Assembly: GCF_021483235.1 (NCBI RefSeq)
Contig: NZ_JAKEEC010000004.1
Span: 124,001 to 188,000, forward strand
Source of the DNA: Arthrobacter alkaliphilus
GTDB taxonomy: Bacteria; Actinomycetota; Actinomycetes; Actinomycetales; Micrococcaceae
Direction: 5' to 3'
Length of the DNA stretch: 64,000 nucleotides
Shown here: positions 7,986 to 16,492 of the stretch, piece by piece
Position numbering within the stretch: position 1 is the first letter of the stretch
Layout of the letters: each line of letters opens with the position of its first letter
Translations under genes and position numbers: made by a program
Notes under the pieces: model-generated
Told to the model about the DNA's origin: nothing
The model's database searches: none
Seen by the model: the letters and a program-made list of their open reading frames with translations, nothing else

Positions 7986-8243
7986 CTATTTCCTGCCCTG
8001 CGGACGCCTGGCGAGGTAGGATTCCAGCGCAATGGTGCCGGTTTGGTCGGGAAGCAGCAGCCATGCCACCACGTAGATCAACAGGGCTGGCCCGGGAAGC
8101 AAGCAGAAGAGCAGGTAGCCAATGCGGACGTAGGCCACGTCCACATTCAGTTTGGCGGCAATGCCGCCGCAAACCCCTCCGACCAACCGCTGCGGGCCGC
8201 GCCGCAGGCCGATGCCCCGTACGATGCTGAAGAACTTGTTCAT
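7986..8243 (-). CDS. small PspC-domain membrane protein
   Basis: An 85-residue protein that is little more than one PspC domain: GPQRLVGGVCGGIAAKLNVDVAYVRIGYLLFCLLPGPALLIYVVAWLLLP, with two hydrophobic stretches and a basic tail (ARRPQGRK). PspC-domain proteins act at the inner face of the membrane in envelope-stress sensing. It is the last gene of a three-gene minus-strand operon of PspC/LiaF-like proteins, 45 bases after the preceding stop. Its length is about that of stand-alone PspC proteins, so it is not a fragment. Confidence 0.85.
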   Translation of the reverse strand: MNKFFSIVRGIGLRRGPQRLVGGVCGGIAAKLNVDVAYVRIGYLLFCLLPGPALLIYVVAWLLLPDQTGTIALESYLARRPQGRK

Positions 8244-8288
8244 GGCTAGAGCCTTCCCTGTTGTGGCTGCTTTGTCACGTGCTGCTTG

Positions 8289-8597
8289 CTAGCGGTGCGC
8301 GGAATCGGCGGCGTTGGCCCCGGAACCCGGGCCTGACCCGCCGCCTTTGCGGGAGCGGGCCGACACCAGGCCGCCGACCACGAGCGCCGCGCCGGCCCCG
8401 ATCATGAGCCCGATCAGCACGTAGTTGCCGTTGAGGGCCACGAGGCCCAGCTTGGAAATGATGATCAACGTTGCGAGCGCCAGGACAATCAGCCCGAAGA
8501 CCACGGTGCCTACCCTGGCGCGGGCGGTATTCGCAGCGGTTCCAGGAGCCGGGGCCGGTGCTGGTTCAAATGCCCGCGGGGGTTCGTGCGTGCTCAT
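8289..8597 (-). CDS. small membrane protein in the PspC operon
   Basis: A 102-residue protein with a Pro/Ala-rich N-terminal third (FEPAPAPAPGTAANTARARVG), two membrane helices (VVFGLIVLALATLIIISKLGLVAL and NYVLIGLMIGAGAALVVGGLVSA) and a Gly/Ser-rich basic tail. I recognise no named family. Its ATG lies one base after the stop of the larger PspC protein, so the two are certainly co-translated. By position it is likely an accessory of the envelope-stress module. Confidence 0.75.
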   Translation of the reverse strand: MSTHEPPRAFEPAPAPAPGTAANTARARVGTVVFGLIVLALATLIIISKLGLVALNGNYVLIGLMIGAGAALVVGGLVSARSRKGGGSGPGSGANAADSAHR

Positions 8598-8598
8598 G

Positions 8599-10050
8599 TC
8601 AGTTTCCTTCCTGGACTGTGACGTTGCTGAAGGTGCCGTGGAGTTTGACCACCAGCTTGGCGCCGGGCTTGTCCGCGTTGAAGCTGTCCCGCGTACTGCC
8701 GTTGCTTTGGGCGACAGCGCTCGCGTCCTGTTTGAGGTTCGCGAAAGTCATGTCTGCCTGGACCTCCACCGGCACGGTCGCCGGGATGACGAGTTTGATG
8801 TTGCTGGCGGTTACGTCCATGGGAACCACGACGTCGGAGCCCAGCGGCGCGCGCAGGTTCAAGTTGGTAAGGTCGACTGTTCCGTTCGCGCCGGTGATGT
8901 CGAAGCCGTTCCGTGCATCGTCGATACTCGCGGGATTCCATTGGGCATTCTGGAGACGGAAGCGGTCCGCGTTGGGCGCCACATTGAAGATACCCCCGAT
9001 CACCAGTGTCGCCACGGCCAGGAAGCCGAGCAGTCCCGACGTGCGGCCACGAAGGCCCGCAACAAGGATCCCGAGGCCGAGGACTCCGGCGCCCGTAGCC
9101 CAGACCACCGCGTTGGCGGCGTCCCCCAAGTGAATGACGCTGCCGGCGTCGAGCAGCTTGAGGGTTCCGCCGGCCAGAAGTGCAGCGCCTGCCGAGACCG
9201 CTACGATGGCCGCGCTAGGTCCTTGCCGCCTCGGACGCTCGGGGCGCTCAGGGCGCTCGGGGCGGGCGGGAATGCCGCCCGGTGTGTAGGGGCCTGCGGG
9301 ATTGGCCGGCCCCGCAGGTGGGGGCGGCGGTGCGGGACTGACGGGACCCGCCGTATTGGCGGGCCCCGAAGGCGCGGCCGGGGCGCCGGCTCCGTAGGCA
9401 CCCGTTCCGTAGGGGCCCGCGCTGTAGGCCCCCGCGCTGTAGGCGTATGTGCCCGTGGGCTGCCGGCCGTTACGCGCCCTGCTGCGCTGGACCAGGAAGT
9501 AGACCAGGTAAACGATGCCGCCTACCCAGAACAGCGTCCACAGGATCCCGGGAACGCCATTCCAGCCCCAGCCCCAGAAGCCATGGCCGAGGCTTGGCAA
9601 CCCGATGATGGTGGTGATGACTGCGCCCGTCATGCCTGCGGACCAGCGGCCCGCCCCGGCCTCCTGCGTGTGGATGCGCCCATCGGGTTCCGGCAGGAGG
9701 GCCCAGGCGACGCCGTAGAGCAGGATGCCGATCCCCGCGAAAAGGGTGAGGATGATGAAGATGCCGCGGACGATCAAAGGATCGATGCCGAAGCGGTGCG
9801 CGACGCCGCTGGCCACGCCGCCCATCCACCGGTCCCGGCCACGGATGATGCCCTGGCTGCGGACCCAGTTGAAGAAGTTCTGCGGGGGAGCGGGAGTGGC
9901 ATAGTTCGGCGTCGTACCGCCGTTGCCGCCGGTGTTCGGCGCGACGGGTTCCTCGGGTGAGGCGGTCCCGGCCGGTTGGCTGGATTCTGCGGGTTGTCCG
10001 GGCTCCGCTGCTTGTCCGGAGTCCTCCGGATTCATGCTGTTCGCGTTCAT
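8599..10050 (-). CDS. PspC-domain protein with LiaF-like C-terminal domain
   Basis: A 483-residue membrane protein. A disordered Pro/Ser-rich start (to about residue 60) leads into a PspC domain (GRDRWMGGVASGVAHRFGIDPLIVRG, then a membrane span). More hydrophobic segments follow, then a Tyr/Gly repeat tract (AYSAG, PYGTG, AYGAG), a Pro-rich stretch with tandem ERP triplets, further helices, and a C-terminal beta-rich region (DVVVPMDVTASNIKLVIPATVPVEV) like the LiaF/DUF4097-type cell-wall sensing domains. It is divergent from a PspC-fused histidine kinase 126 bases away, like a LiaF-type inhibitor next to its two-component system. An alternative start is Met6. Confidence 0.8.
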   Translation of the reverse strand: MNANSMNPEDSGQAAEPGQPAESSQPAGTASPEEPVAPNTGGNGGTTPNYATPAPPQNFFNWVRSQGIIRGRDRWMGGVASGVAHRFGIDPLIVRGIFIILTLFAGIGILLYGVAWALLPEPDGRIHTQEAGAGRWSAGMTGAVITTIIGLPSLGHGFWGWGWNGVPGILWTLFWVGGIVYLVYFLVQRSRARNGRQPTGTYAYSAGAYSAGPYGTGAYGAGAPAAPSGPANTAGPVSPAPPPPPAGPANPAGPYTPGGIPARPERPERPERPRRQGPSAAIVAVSAGAALLAGGTLKLLDAGSVIHLGDAANAVVWATGAGVLGLGILVAGLRGRTSGLLGFLAVATLVIGGIFNVAPNADRFRLQNAQWNPASIDDARNGFDITGANGTVDLTNLNLRAPLGSDVVVPMDVTASNIKLVIPATVPVEVQADMTFANLKQDASAVAQSNGSTRDSFNADKPGAKLVVKLHGTFSNVTVQEGN

Positions 10051-10096
10051 GCTTCGATCTTGCCGTCCCGGCAGCGTCGCCCTCTATTGGGGGATA

Positions 10097-10157
10097 CCCT
10101 GAACGTTCCCTGAGTGGCCCCCTGAGATGCCCGGGCTTCCGGCGCCGCAGGCCCTGA
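10097..10157. promoter_or_regulatory. CCCTGA direct repeats in divergent PspC promoter region
   Basis: CCCTGA occurs at 10097, 10108, 10120 and 10152 on the plus strand, all in the 126-base gap between the divergent PspC operon and the histidine kinase gene. The first three are 11 and 12 bases apart, close to one helical turn, the usual layout for a dimeric or oligomeric DNA-binding regulator. Binding by the adjacent NarL-type response regulator is inference. Confidence 0.4.
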
Positions 10158-10176
10158 TACGTGTTTGGATGGATTC

Positions 10177-11514
10177 ATGACAACCGCCATGCAACGTCCG
10201 CCGCTGGTCCGGAGCAGCGACCGGATGATTGCCGGTGTGTGCAGTGGCCTGGCGGACCACCTTGGCTGGCCTGTGAAGTACGTCCGGCTCGGTATGGTCC
10301 TTGCCTCGTTCGCCGGCGGGGCGGGCCTGGCCTTCTACGCGTGGCTGTGGGTCATGGTGCCCACCGCCGACGAAAGCGCCCGCCGCAATAGCCGCCGGCC
10401 GGCGTCGCCCATTGCTCCTTCGGTGAGCATGCCTCCGGAGGTAACAACGCCCGACGGCGGCGAGCGGCCGCTGCCGCTGTCCGCCCCGGCCCCCGCTTTC
10501 GCCTCCTGGTTCAGGACGCGGCCCATCCAGTACGGAAAAGAGATCCTCCTCGGAGCCGGCCTGCTCCTGGTGGCTGCAATCCTCATCGCCCGGCAGATCG
10601 GGGTGGATGTCCCGCTCGGCACGCTGATCCCCGCGGCGGCCATACTCGGTGGAGCGGCGATCGCGTGGATGCAGTTGGACGAGACGCGCCGGGCCGGGCT
10701 GGTGGACAAGACCAAAGCAGACCAGGCCGGTGGGTGGGTCCGCCTCGCCGCGGGCCTGGCCTTGGTGGTTGCCGGGGTGTTGGTCATGGTGTCCGGTTCC
10801 GGCTCGTGGGAGCAGACCTGGCTCGCGCTGTTGGCTTCGATCGCGGTGCTCGGCGGTGTGGCCCTCGTGCTGCTGCCGTGGGGCCTGAAGTTCTGGAAGG
10901 ACCTTGAAAGCGAGCGGGCAGCGCGGGTCCGGGAGACTGAGCGGGCCGAGATCGCCGCGCACCTGCACGATTCAGTGCTGCAGACGCTCGCCTTGATCCA
11001 ACGCCGGGCCGGTTCCGAGCAGGATGTGGTCCGGCTTGCCCGTGCCCAGGAGCGGGAGCTGCGCACCTGGCTGTATCGGGACGCCGCAAAGGATTCAGGG
11101 CTCCTGGCGGAGCGGATTTCCGCTGCGGCAGCCGAAGTGGAGGACGCCCACGGACACGCTGTCGACGTCGTCAGCGTCGGAGACACCGAGATGACGGACA
11201 GGCACGAGGCCCTCGTCCTGGCCGCCCGCGAGGCCATGCACAATGCTGCCCGGCATGGCGGCGGAGCTGTGTCCGTCTACCTCGAGAGCTCGGACACGGG
11301 CAGCGAGGTTTTCGTGAGGGACCGCGGACCCGGCTTTGACCCCGATACGGTCCCTGAAGACCGGCTCGGAGTCAGGGAATCGATCGTCGGACGGATGAAA
11401 CGCCACGGCGGCACTGCGGTCATCAACAGCAGTTCCGAGGGCACGGAGGTGCGACTGAGGCTGCCTGTCGAGAACGTCGATAAAGCGGAGAACCGAAACG
11501 GAGAGGCCAGATGA
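10177..11514 (+). CDS. PspC-fused sensor histidine kinase (HisKA_3 class)
   Basis: A 445-residue sensor kinase. It opens with a PspC domain (SSDRMIAGVCSGLADHLGWPVKYVRLG, then a membrane span), continues with about four more membrane helices, then the dimerisation box AEIAAHLHDSVLQTLALIQRRA with phospho-acceptor His264, and an ATPase domain with N box (AREAMHNAARHGG) and G1 box (DRGPGFDPD). With no large extracellular domain, it resembles intramembrane-sensing kinases such as LiaS. ATG 10177 is preferred to TTG 10165. Its stop overlaps the response-regulator start by four bases. The signal is probably envelope stress relayed through PspC or LiaF-like partners. Confidence 0.9.
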   Translation: MTTAMQRPPLVRSSDRMIAGVCSGLADHLGWPVKYVRLGMVLASFAGGAGLAFYAWLWVMVPTADESARRNSRRPASPIAPSVSMPPEVTTPDGGERPLPLSAPAPAFASWFRTRPIQYGKEILLGAGLLLVAAILIARQIGVDVPLGTLIPAAAILGGAAIAWMQLDETRRAGLVDKTKADQAGGWVRLAAGLALVVAGVLVMVSGSGSWEQTWLALLASIAVLGGVALVLLPWGLKFWKDLESERAARVRETERAEIAAHLHDSVLQTLALIQRRAGSEQDVVRLARAQERELRTWLYRDAAKDSGLLAERISAAAAEVEDAHGHAVDVVSVGDTEMTDRHEALVLAAREAMHNAARHGGGAVSVYLESSDTGSEVFVRDRGPGFDPDTVPEDRLGVRESIVGRMKRHGGTAVINSSSEGTEVRLRLPVENVDKAENRNGEAR

Positions 11515-12185
11515 TGAACGCCCTGTCAGAGCAAGTGGCGCGGAAGGTCCGCGTGGTGATCGTGGACGATCACGCTATTTTCCGGTCCGGGCTCAAGGCC
11601 GACCTCGATTCGAGGATCGACGTCGTGGGCGAAGCCGGAACAGTGGAACAAGCCATTGCCGTGATTGCCGAGGTGCATCCCGAGGTGGTGTTGCTCGACG
11701 TCCATTTGCCCGGCGGCCGTGGCGGTGGCGGCAGGGAGGTGATCAGCGCATCCTCGGCATTCCGCCCAGGCACGAGCTTCCTGGCCTTGAGCGTCTCGGA
11801 CGCCGCGGAAGATGTCGTGGCGGTCATTCGGGCCGGTGCCCGTGGCTATGTCACCAAGACCATTTCCGGCCCCGAGATCTCCGACGCCGTAATTCGCGTG
11901 GCCGACGGCGACGCCGTCTTCTCGCCGAGGCTGGCCGGTTTTGTCCTGGACGCGTTTGGAACCGCGCCGGCCGAGATCGCCGACGACGAGCTCGATCGTC
12001 TGTCCGCGAGGGAACTTGAAGTCATGCGCCTCATTGCCCGGGGGTACAGCTACAAGGAGGTGGCCAAAGAGCTGTTCATTTCCATCAAGACCGTGGAAAC
12101 CCATGTCTCCGCGGTACTCCGCAAGCTGCAGCTCTCCAGCCGCCACGAACTGACCAAGTGGGCCGCCGAGCGCCGCCTCCTCTGA
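11511..12185 (+). CDS. NarL/LuxR-family response regulator
   Basis: A 224-residue DNA-binding regulator and partner of the preceding kinase (ATGA overlap). The receiver domain shows the acidic pair DD at 19-20, phospho-acceptor Asp63 in VVLLDVHLPGG and the Lys of ARGYVTKTISG. The C-terminal LuxR helix-turn-helix is LSARELEVMRLIARGYSYKEVAKELFISIKTVETHVSAVLRKLQ. Two adjacent ATG codons (11511, 11514) are possible starts. Phosphorylated dimers probably bind the divergent promoter carrying CCCTGA repeats, controlling the PspC operon and themselves. Confidence 0.92.
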   Translation: MMNALSEQVARKVRVVIVDDHAIFRSGLKADLDSRIDVVGEAGTVEQAIAVIAEVHPEVVLLDVHLPGGRGGGGREVISASSAFRPGTSFLALSVSDAAEDVVAVIRAGARGYVTKTISGPEISDAVIRVADGDAVFSPRLAGFVLDAFGTAPAEIADDELDRLSARELEVMRLIARGYSYKEVAKELFISIKTVETHVSAVLRKLQLSSRHELTKWAAERRLL

Positions 12186-12994
12186 CCCCCGCTCAGATCT
12201 TCACCTCAATTCCCGAACGCCTGCTCACCTCTGGCGGCCTTAACCGAAACGCCTGCTCACCGCTGGTGGCTCAAGCCCGAACGCCCGCTCACCTGTATCC
12301 CAAGGTAAGCGGGCGTTCGCGGTGTAGGTGACCGGGCGTAGGCGGCGGGGGCGGTTTAGGTGACCGGGCGGTGGCGGCGGGGGCGGTTGATGTGACCTGG
12401 CGTTGGCCGCGCGGCAACCTCCCCGGACGCCCGGTCAGATATTCACCTCAATTGCCGGACGCCTGCTCACCTCTGGCGGCTTAAACCCAAACGCCTGCTC
12501 ACCTGTATCCCAAGGTAAGCGGGCGTTCGCGGTTTATGTGACCGGGCGTTGGCGGCGGGGGCGGTTTATGTGACCGGGCGTCAGCGGCGCGGGCCCTTTA
12601 TCTGACCGGGCGTCGGCGGCGGGGGCGGTTTATGTGACCGGGCGTTGGCGGCGGGGGCGGTTTATGTGACCGGGCGTTGGGGGGAAGGGCGGTTTAGGTG
12701 ACCGGGCGTCGGCCGTGCGGCAACCTCCCCGGACGCCCGGTCAGATATTCGCCTCATTTCCCGTACGCCTGCTCACATCTGGCGGCTTAAACCCGAACGC
12801 CCGCTCACCTGTATCCCAAGGTAAGCGGGCGTTCGCGGTTTAGGTGACCGGGCGTCGGCCGTGCGGCAACCTCCCCGGACGCCCGGTCAGATATTCGCCT
12901 CATTTCCCGAACGCCAGCTCACATCTGGCGGCTTAAACCCGAACGCCCGCTCACCTCTTTCCCAAGGTGAGCGGGCGTTCGTGCGTGTGCAGAG
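12186..12994. repeat. nested repeat block: 32-bp tandem units and palindromic units
   Basis: No gene lies here. A core TGACCGGGCG recurs at exact 32-base steps in three runs: 12329, 12361 and 12393 (third is TGACCTGGCG); 12539, 12571, 12603, 12635, 12667 and 12699; and a single 12845. The runs are separated by a larger unit (from CGGCAACCTCCCCGGACG) at about 12413, 12719 and 12863, with an older divergent copy near 12190. Each larger unit ends in a hairpin GAACGCCCGCTCACCT / AGGTAAGCGGGCGTTC. The final hairpin (12941-12980) is a perfect 16-bp stem that can terminate the aminotransferase transcript. There are no unique spacers, so it is not a CRISPR array. Confidence 0.9.
12941..12980 (-). terminator. 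hairpin downstream of the aminotransferase
   Basis: Arms 12941-12956 and 12965-12980 pair perfectly over 16 bases around an 8-base loop, 15 bases beyond the aminotransferase stop. It has no clear U-run in either direction. It is also the last hairpin of the repeat block. Confidence 0.5.
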
Positions 12995-14224
12995 CTACTT
13001 GGCCTGGCCGAGGAACTCCTGGAGGCGTCGGACCCCTTCGGCGAGGTCGTCGTCGCCCAGGGCGTAGGAGAGGCGCACGAAGCCGGAGGGGCCGAACGCC
13101 TCGCCCGGAACAATCGCCACCTCAACTTCGTCGAGGATCAGCGAGGCGAGCTCAGCGGACGTCGACGGACGGACCGGACCGTCCGACGTCGGGAATTCCT
13201 TGCCCAGCAGCCCGCGGACATCGGCGTAGACGTAGAAGGCGCCGGTCGGCGTCGGGCATTCCACACCCTCGATCGCGTTCAGTCCGGCGACGATCGCCTT
13301 GCGGCGGCGGTCGAAGGCGACCTTCATCTCGTCGACGGCGGTCAGCGGACCGGATACGGCAGCGAGGGCTGCGATCTGCATGATGTTGGAAACGTTCGAC
13401 GTCGCGTGGGACTGGAGGTTGGTGGCGGCCTTGATGACGTCAGCCGGTCCGATCATCCATCCGACGCGCCATCCGGTCATGGCATAGGTTTTGGCGACAC
13501 CGTTGAGGATGACCACCTTGTCGCCGAGTTCCGGGGCGGCAGTGGCAATCGAGGTGAAGGGGACGCCGTCGTAGGTGAGGTGCTCGTAGATTTCGTCAGT
13601 GACAACCCAGAGGCCCTTGGCCGCTGCCCATTTCCCGATCTCGGCAACCTGTTCCGGGCTGTAGACGGCGCCGGTCGGGTTCGACGGCGAGACGAACAGC
13701 AGGATCTTCGTCTTCTCCGTGACGGCTGCTTCAAGTTGCTCAACGTTCACGAGGTAGCCCTGCTCCGGACCCGCGAAAACCTCCACGGGAACGCCGCCGG
13801 CAAGGCGGATGGCTTCCGGGTAGGTGGTCCAGAAAGGCGTGGGGATGATGACCTCATCACCCGGGTCGACGAGCGTGGCGAAGGTGTTGTAGACCGCTTG
13901 CTTGCCGCCGTTCGTCACCAGGACCTGCGAGGCCTCGACCTTGTAGCCCGAGTCGCGGAAGGTCTTGTCCGCGATGGCTTGCTTGAGTTCGGGGAGGCCG
14001 GCGGCGGGGGAGTAGCGGTGGTACTTCGGTTGAGCGGCGGCCTCAACGGCGGCCTTGACGATGTAGTCGGGCGTCGGGAAGTCCGGCTCCCCGGCACCAA
14101 AGCCGATCACGGGGCGACCCGCCGCCTTGAGCGCCTTGGCCTTGGCGTCAACGGCAAGGGTCGCGGACTCGGCAATGGCGGAAATTCGCTGTGAAATGCG
14201 GGCGGCAGGTATTCCGGCAGACAT
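12995..14224 (-). CDS. aspC: pyridoxal-phosphate aminotransferase (aspartate aminotransferase type)
   Basis: A 409-residue class I/II aminotransferase that moves amino groups between aspartate (or a similar amino acid) and 2-oxoglutarate. Seen are the N-terminal substrate loop [29 protein letters not shown] with the cofactor-contacting Asn, [14 protein letters not shown] with the Asp that binds the pyridine nitrogen, and [16 protein letters not shown] containing the Schiff-base lysine (about residue 243). The usual Ser before this lysine is Ala. The C-terminal Arg lies in [15 protein letters not shown]. The exact substrate (Asp versus another amino acid) is uncertain. Confidence 0.9.
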   Translation of the reverse strand: MSAGIPAARISQRISAIAESATLAVDAKAKALKAAGRPVIGFGAGEPDFPTPDYIVKAAVEAAAQPKYHRYSPAAGLPELKQAIADKTFRDSGYKVEASQVLVTNGGKQAVYNTFATLVDPGDEVIIPTPFWTTYPEAIRLAGGVPVEVFAGPEQGYLVNVEQLEAAVTEKTKILLFVSPSNPTGAVYSPEQVAEIGKWAAAKGLWVVTDEIYEHLTYDGVPFTSIATAAPELGDKVVILNGVAKTYAMTGWRVGWMIGPADVIKAATNLQSHATSNVSNIMQIAALAAVSGPLTAVDEMKVAFDRRRKAIVAGLNAIEGVECPTPTGAFYVYADVRGLLGKEFPTSDGPVRPSTSAELASLILDEVEVAIVPGEAFGPSGFVRLSYALGDDDLAEGVRRLQEFLGQAK

Positions 14225-14538
14225 TAAAGCACCGTTCTTCGCGGGCAGCTCATGAGCTGGATGGTGGGATTCGACGGAATCTACTTTATGCTGTTCTGCG
14301 GAGCTATCGGAACGTCGCGAAAGTGACAGAGGCTGGACAAGCGAGGCTGATCACACGGGCGGGAAGGCCTGGACGCTTCGGAAATGGCCCGGTTCGACTA
14401 TCGCGGCGTTGTTGCGTAGACTGGTTCACCGGTGTTGAAAAACATCACAATGGTTCGCGCCCCAGATTGGCTCGGAATCCCGTGTTCTTGGGTTCCTTGG
14501 CATGTTTGGAGCGTGGGCAAAACATGGATTCGATCCAT
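14225..14538. other. intergenic region between aminotransferase and tRNA-Trp
   Basis: No gene is visible. A perfect 14-bp palindrome CAGCTCATGAGCTG (14246-14259) lies in the aminotransferase leader. TAGACT at 14417-14422 could be a plus-strand -10 for the tRNA-Trp/secE unit, but its -35 is poor. The rest shows nothing I can name. Confidence 0.5.
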
Positions 14539-14611
14539 AGGGTAGTGGCGCAATTGGTAGCGCAGCGGTCTCCAAAACCGCAGGTTGCAGGTTCGAGTCC
14601 TGTCTGCCCTG
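14539..14611 (+). tRNA. trpT: tRNA-Trp (CCA anticodon)
   Basis: A 73-base cloverleaf. The acceptor AGGGTAG pairs with CTGCCCT (one G-U), the D arm contains GGCGCAATTGGTAGCGC, the anticodon stem GCGGT/ACCGC frames CCA, and the T arm has GGTTCGAGTCC. The discriminator is G and the 3' CCA is not encoded. It lies 81 bases before secE, the position a tRNA-Trp occupies in many actinobacteria, and is probably on the same transcript. Confidence 0.97.
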
Positions 14612-14655
14612 CGCAGGCTGTTCCGGGGTTTCCCCGGAGCAAGCGCAGCAACCAT

Positions 14656-14671
14656 GACTCTGATCAGAGTC
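14656..14671. repeat. 16-bp perfect palindrome before secE
   Basis: GACTCTGATCAGAGTC is self-complementary over all 16 bases and ends 21 bases before the secE ATG. It could be an operator or an RNA processing hairpin between tRNA-Trp and secE. No loop bases are present, so a DNA site is at least as likely. Confidence 0.5.
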
Positions 14672-14692
14672 GGGTCAACGACGTTTGCATAG

Positions 14693-14974
14693 ATGAGTGA
14701 GGATCAGGTGACCGAAACAGCTGCGAGCAGCTCGAAGGGCCGCCCTGCCAAGAAGTCCGATTCCGGCATCTTCGCTCGAATTGCGCTTTTTGTCCGCCAG
14801 GTAATTGGTGAGCTCAAGAAGGTAGTTGCCCCCACCCGCAAGGAACTGGTCAACTACACAGTCGTGGTGCTGGTGTTCGTGGCCATCATGATGTTGGTTG
14901 TCACCATCCTGGACCTGGCTTTCGGTATCGGAATCAAATGGGTTTTCGGTGCTACCGGCACCACGAACCACTAA
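14693..14974 (+). CDS. secE: SecE, preprotein translocase subunit
   Basis: A 93-residue subunit of the SecYEG channel. After a polar Ser/Lys-rich start it has the conserved amphipathic helix FVRQVIGELKKVVAPTRKELVNYT and one membrane span (VVVLVFVAIMMLVVTILDLAFGIGIKWVF), the short one-span form common in Gram-positive bacteria. The start ATG 14693 has little Shine-Dalgarno. It precedes nusG, the standard order. Confidence 0.95.
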   Translation: MSEDQVTETAASSSKGRPAKKSDSGIFARIALFVRQVIGELKKVVAPTRKELVNYTVVVLVFVAIMMLVVTILDLAFGIGIKWVFGATGTTNH

Positions 14975-14983
14975 GCGGATCGC

Positions 14984-15038
14984 TCCGCAAACCGCGTGGA
15001 ATCCCCGGAAGATCGGGAGATTTCAGTGGGTTTGCGGA
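14984..15038 (+). other. structured secE-nusG spacer
   Basis: TCCGCAAACC (14984-14993) and GGTTTGCGGA (15029-15038) are perfectly complementary, and partly complementary bases between them could extend the stem. It would place a hairpin in the mRNA just before nusG. It lacks a U-run, so it looks like a stability or processing element rather than a terminator. Confidence 0.4.
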
Positions 15039-15088
15039 ATTGAGCCATTTAAATAGGCATGTTAGGCAATGAGGAAGCAGGAGACCAA

Positions 15089-15886
15089 GTGTCTGAGCAG
15101 GAGCTCGAGGTAACTGAGACTGAGCTGGATGGGCCCGCTGAAAGCACGGCCCACGCCACGGCTGACGCCGTGGAAGGATCCGAGGTCGATTCTGCTGCGC
15201 CCGAAACTGCCGACGTCGACGACGCCGACCAGGACGGGTCCGACGACGCCGACGCCCTGGCCGCCGCTGCGGCTGCAGCTCCCGCCGACCCCGCTGAGGA
15301 GTTCAAGGCCAAGCTTCGCCGCCAAGAGGGTGACTGGTACGTCATCCACTCCTACGCCGGTTACGAAAACCGCGTCAAGGCCAACCTTGAGACACGCATC
15401 CAGACCCTGGACATGGAAGATTACATCTTCGAGATCCAGGTGCCCATGGAGGAAGTCGTCGAGATCAAGAACGCCCAGCGCAAGATCATCAACCGCGTGC
15501 GCATTCCCGGTTATGTCCTCGTCCGCATGGACCTGACCGACGCCTCCTGGGGCGCCGTACGCCACACTCCCGGCGTCACCGGGTTCGTTGGCAACGCGCA
15601 CAACCCGGTCCCGCTTCGCCTCGACGAGGTCTTCTCAATGTTGGCTCCGGTCTTCGAGGAGCAGCAGGCCGAAAAGGGCAAGCCGGTCAACAAGCAGCAC
15701 CAGGCGCCCGTCGACATCGACTTCGAGGTCGGAGAGTCCGTCATCGTCAAGGAAGGCCCGTTCGAGACCCTTCCCGCCACGATCTCCGAGATCAAGATGG
15801 ATTCCCAGACCCTTGTGGTGCTGGTGTCGATCTTCGAACGCGAAACCCCGGTTACGCTCGCATTCAACCAGGTCACCAAGATCTAG
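15089..15886 (+). CDS. nusG: NusG, transcription elongation/termination factor
   Basis: Binds RNA polymerase and couples it to Rho or ribosomes. I place the start at GTG 15089, behind CAGGAG, giving 265 residues; an in-frame ATG at 15059 would add ten. The first 80 residues are an acidic, Ala-rich extension ([22 protein letters not shown]), as in other high-GC actinobacteria. The NGN domain follows ([54 protein letters not shown]), then a KOW domain ([25 protein letters not shown]). It leads into the rplK-rplA genes. Confidence 0.95.
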   Translation: MSEQELEVTETELDGPAESTAHATADAVEGSEVDSAAPETADVDDADQDGSDDADALAAAAAAAPADPAEEFKAKLRRQEGDWYVIHSYAGYENRVKANLETRIQTLDMEDYIFEIQVPMEEVVEIKNAQRKIINRVRIPGYVLVRMDLTDASWGAVRHTPGVTGFVGNAHNPVPLRLDEVFSMLAPVFEEQQAEKGKPVNKQHQAPVDIDFEVGESVIVKEGPFETLPATISEIKMDSQTLVVLVSIFERETPVTLAFNQVTKI

Positions 15887-16015
15887 TTGATCCAAGAATT
15901 TCGCCCCGCAGTTGCCCGCTTAGCAACTACGGAGCGGCCGGTCGCCTTGCCATGGCGGCCACAAACCTGAGGCACGCTCCTGTGTCCTAGGAAGTTATTG
16001 AGAGAAGGACCTACA

Positions 16016-16447
16016 TTGGCTCCCAAGAAGAAGGTCACCGGCCTCATCAAGCTGCAGATCCAGGCAGGTGCCGCCAACCCGGCCCCGCCGATCGGTCCTG
16101 CGCTTGGCCAGCACGGTGTCAACATCATGGAATTCTGCAAGGCGTACAACGCCGCAACGGAAGCCCAGCGCGGAAACGTTATCCCGGTTGAAATCACGGT
16201 CTACGAAGACCGCTCCTTCACCTTCATCACCAAGACCCCGCCGGCTGCAGAGCTCATCAAGAAGGCTGCAGGCGTTGCAAAGGGTTCGGCCACGCCGCAC
16301 ACCGTCAAGGTTGCCAAGCTGACCCAGGCACAGGTGAACGAGATCGCCACCACCAAGATGGAAGACCTCAACGCCACCAGCCTTGAGGGCGCTGCCAAGA
16401 TCATCGCTGGCACCGCACGCTCCATGGGTATCACCGTCGAGGGCTAA
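16016..16447 (+). CDS. rplK: 50S ribosomal protein L11
   Basis: Binds the GTPase centre of 23S rRNA with L10/L12 and is the target region of thiostrepton. The 143 residues match the family length when the start is TTG 16016, behind AGAGAAGGA; the upstream TTG (15998) would place the ribosome binding site inside the gene. The Pro-rich N-terminal switch ([24 protein letters not shown]) and C-terminal rRNA-binding [11 protein letters not shown] are present. Use of TTG in such a highly expressed gene is notable. Confidence 0.97.
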
Positions 16448-16492
16448 AACCCTCACCCGCCGGGAAACCGGCACCATTGAAATATTGAAAAT

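Noticed and set aside
12186-12994. CRISPR array
   Set aside because: The 32-base units are back-to-back without unique spacers and no cas gene is near.
14621-14637. TCCGGGG/CCCCGGA hairpin after tRNA-Trp as a terminator
   Set aside because: Short stem with no U-run, and secE needs read-through unless it has its own promoter.
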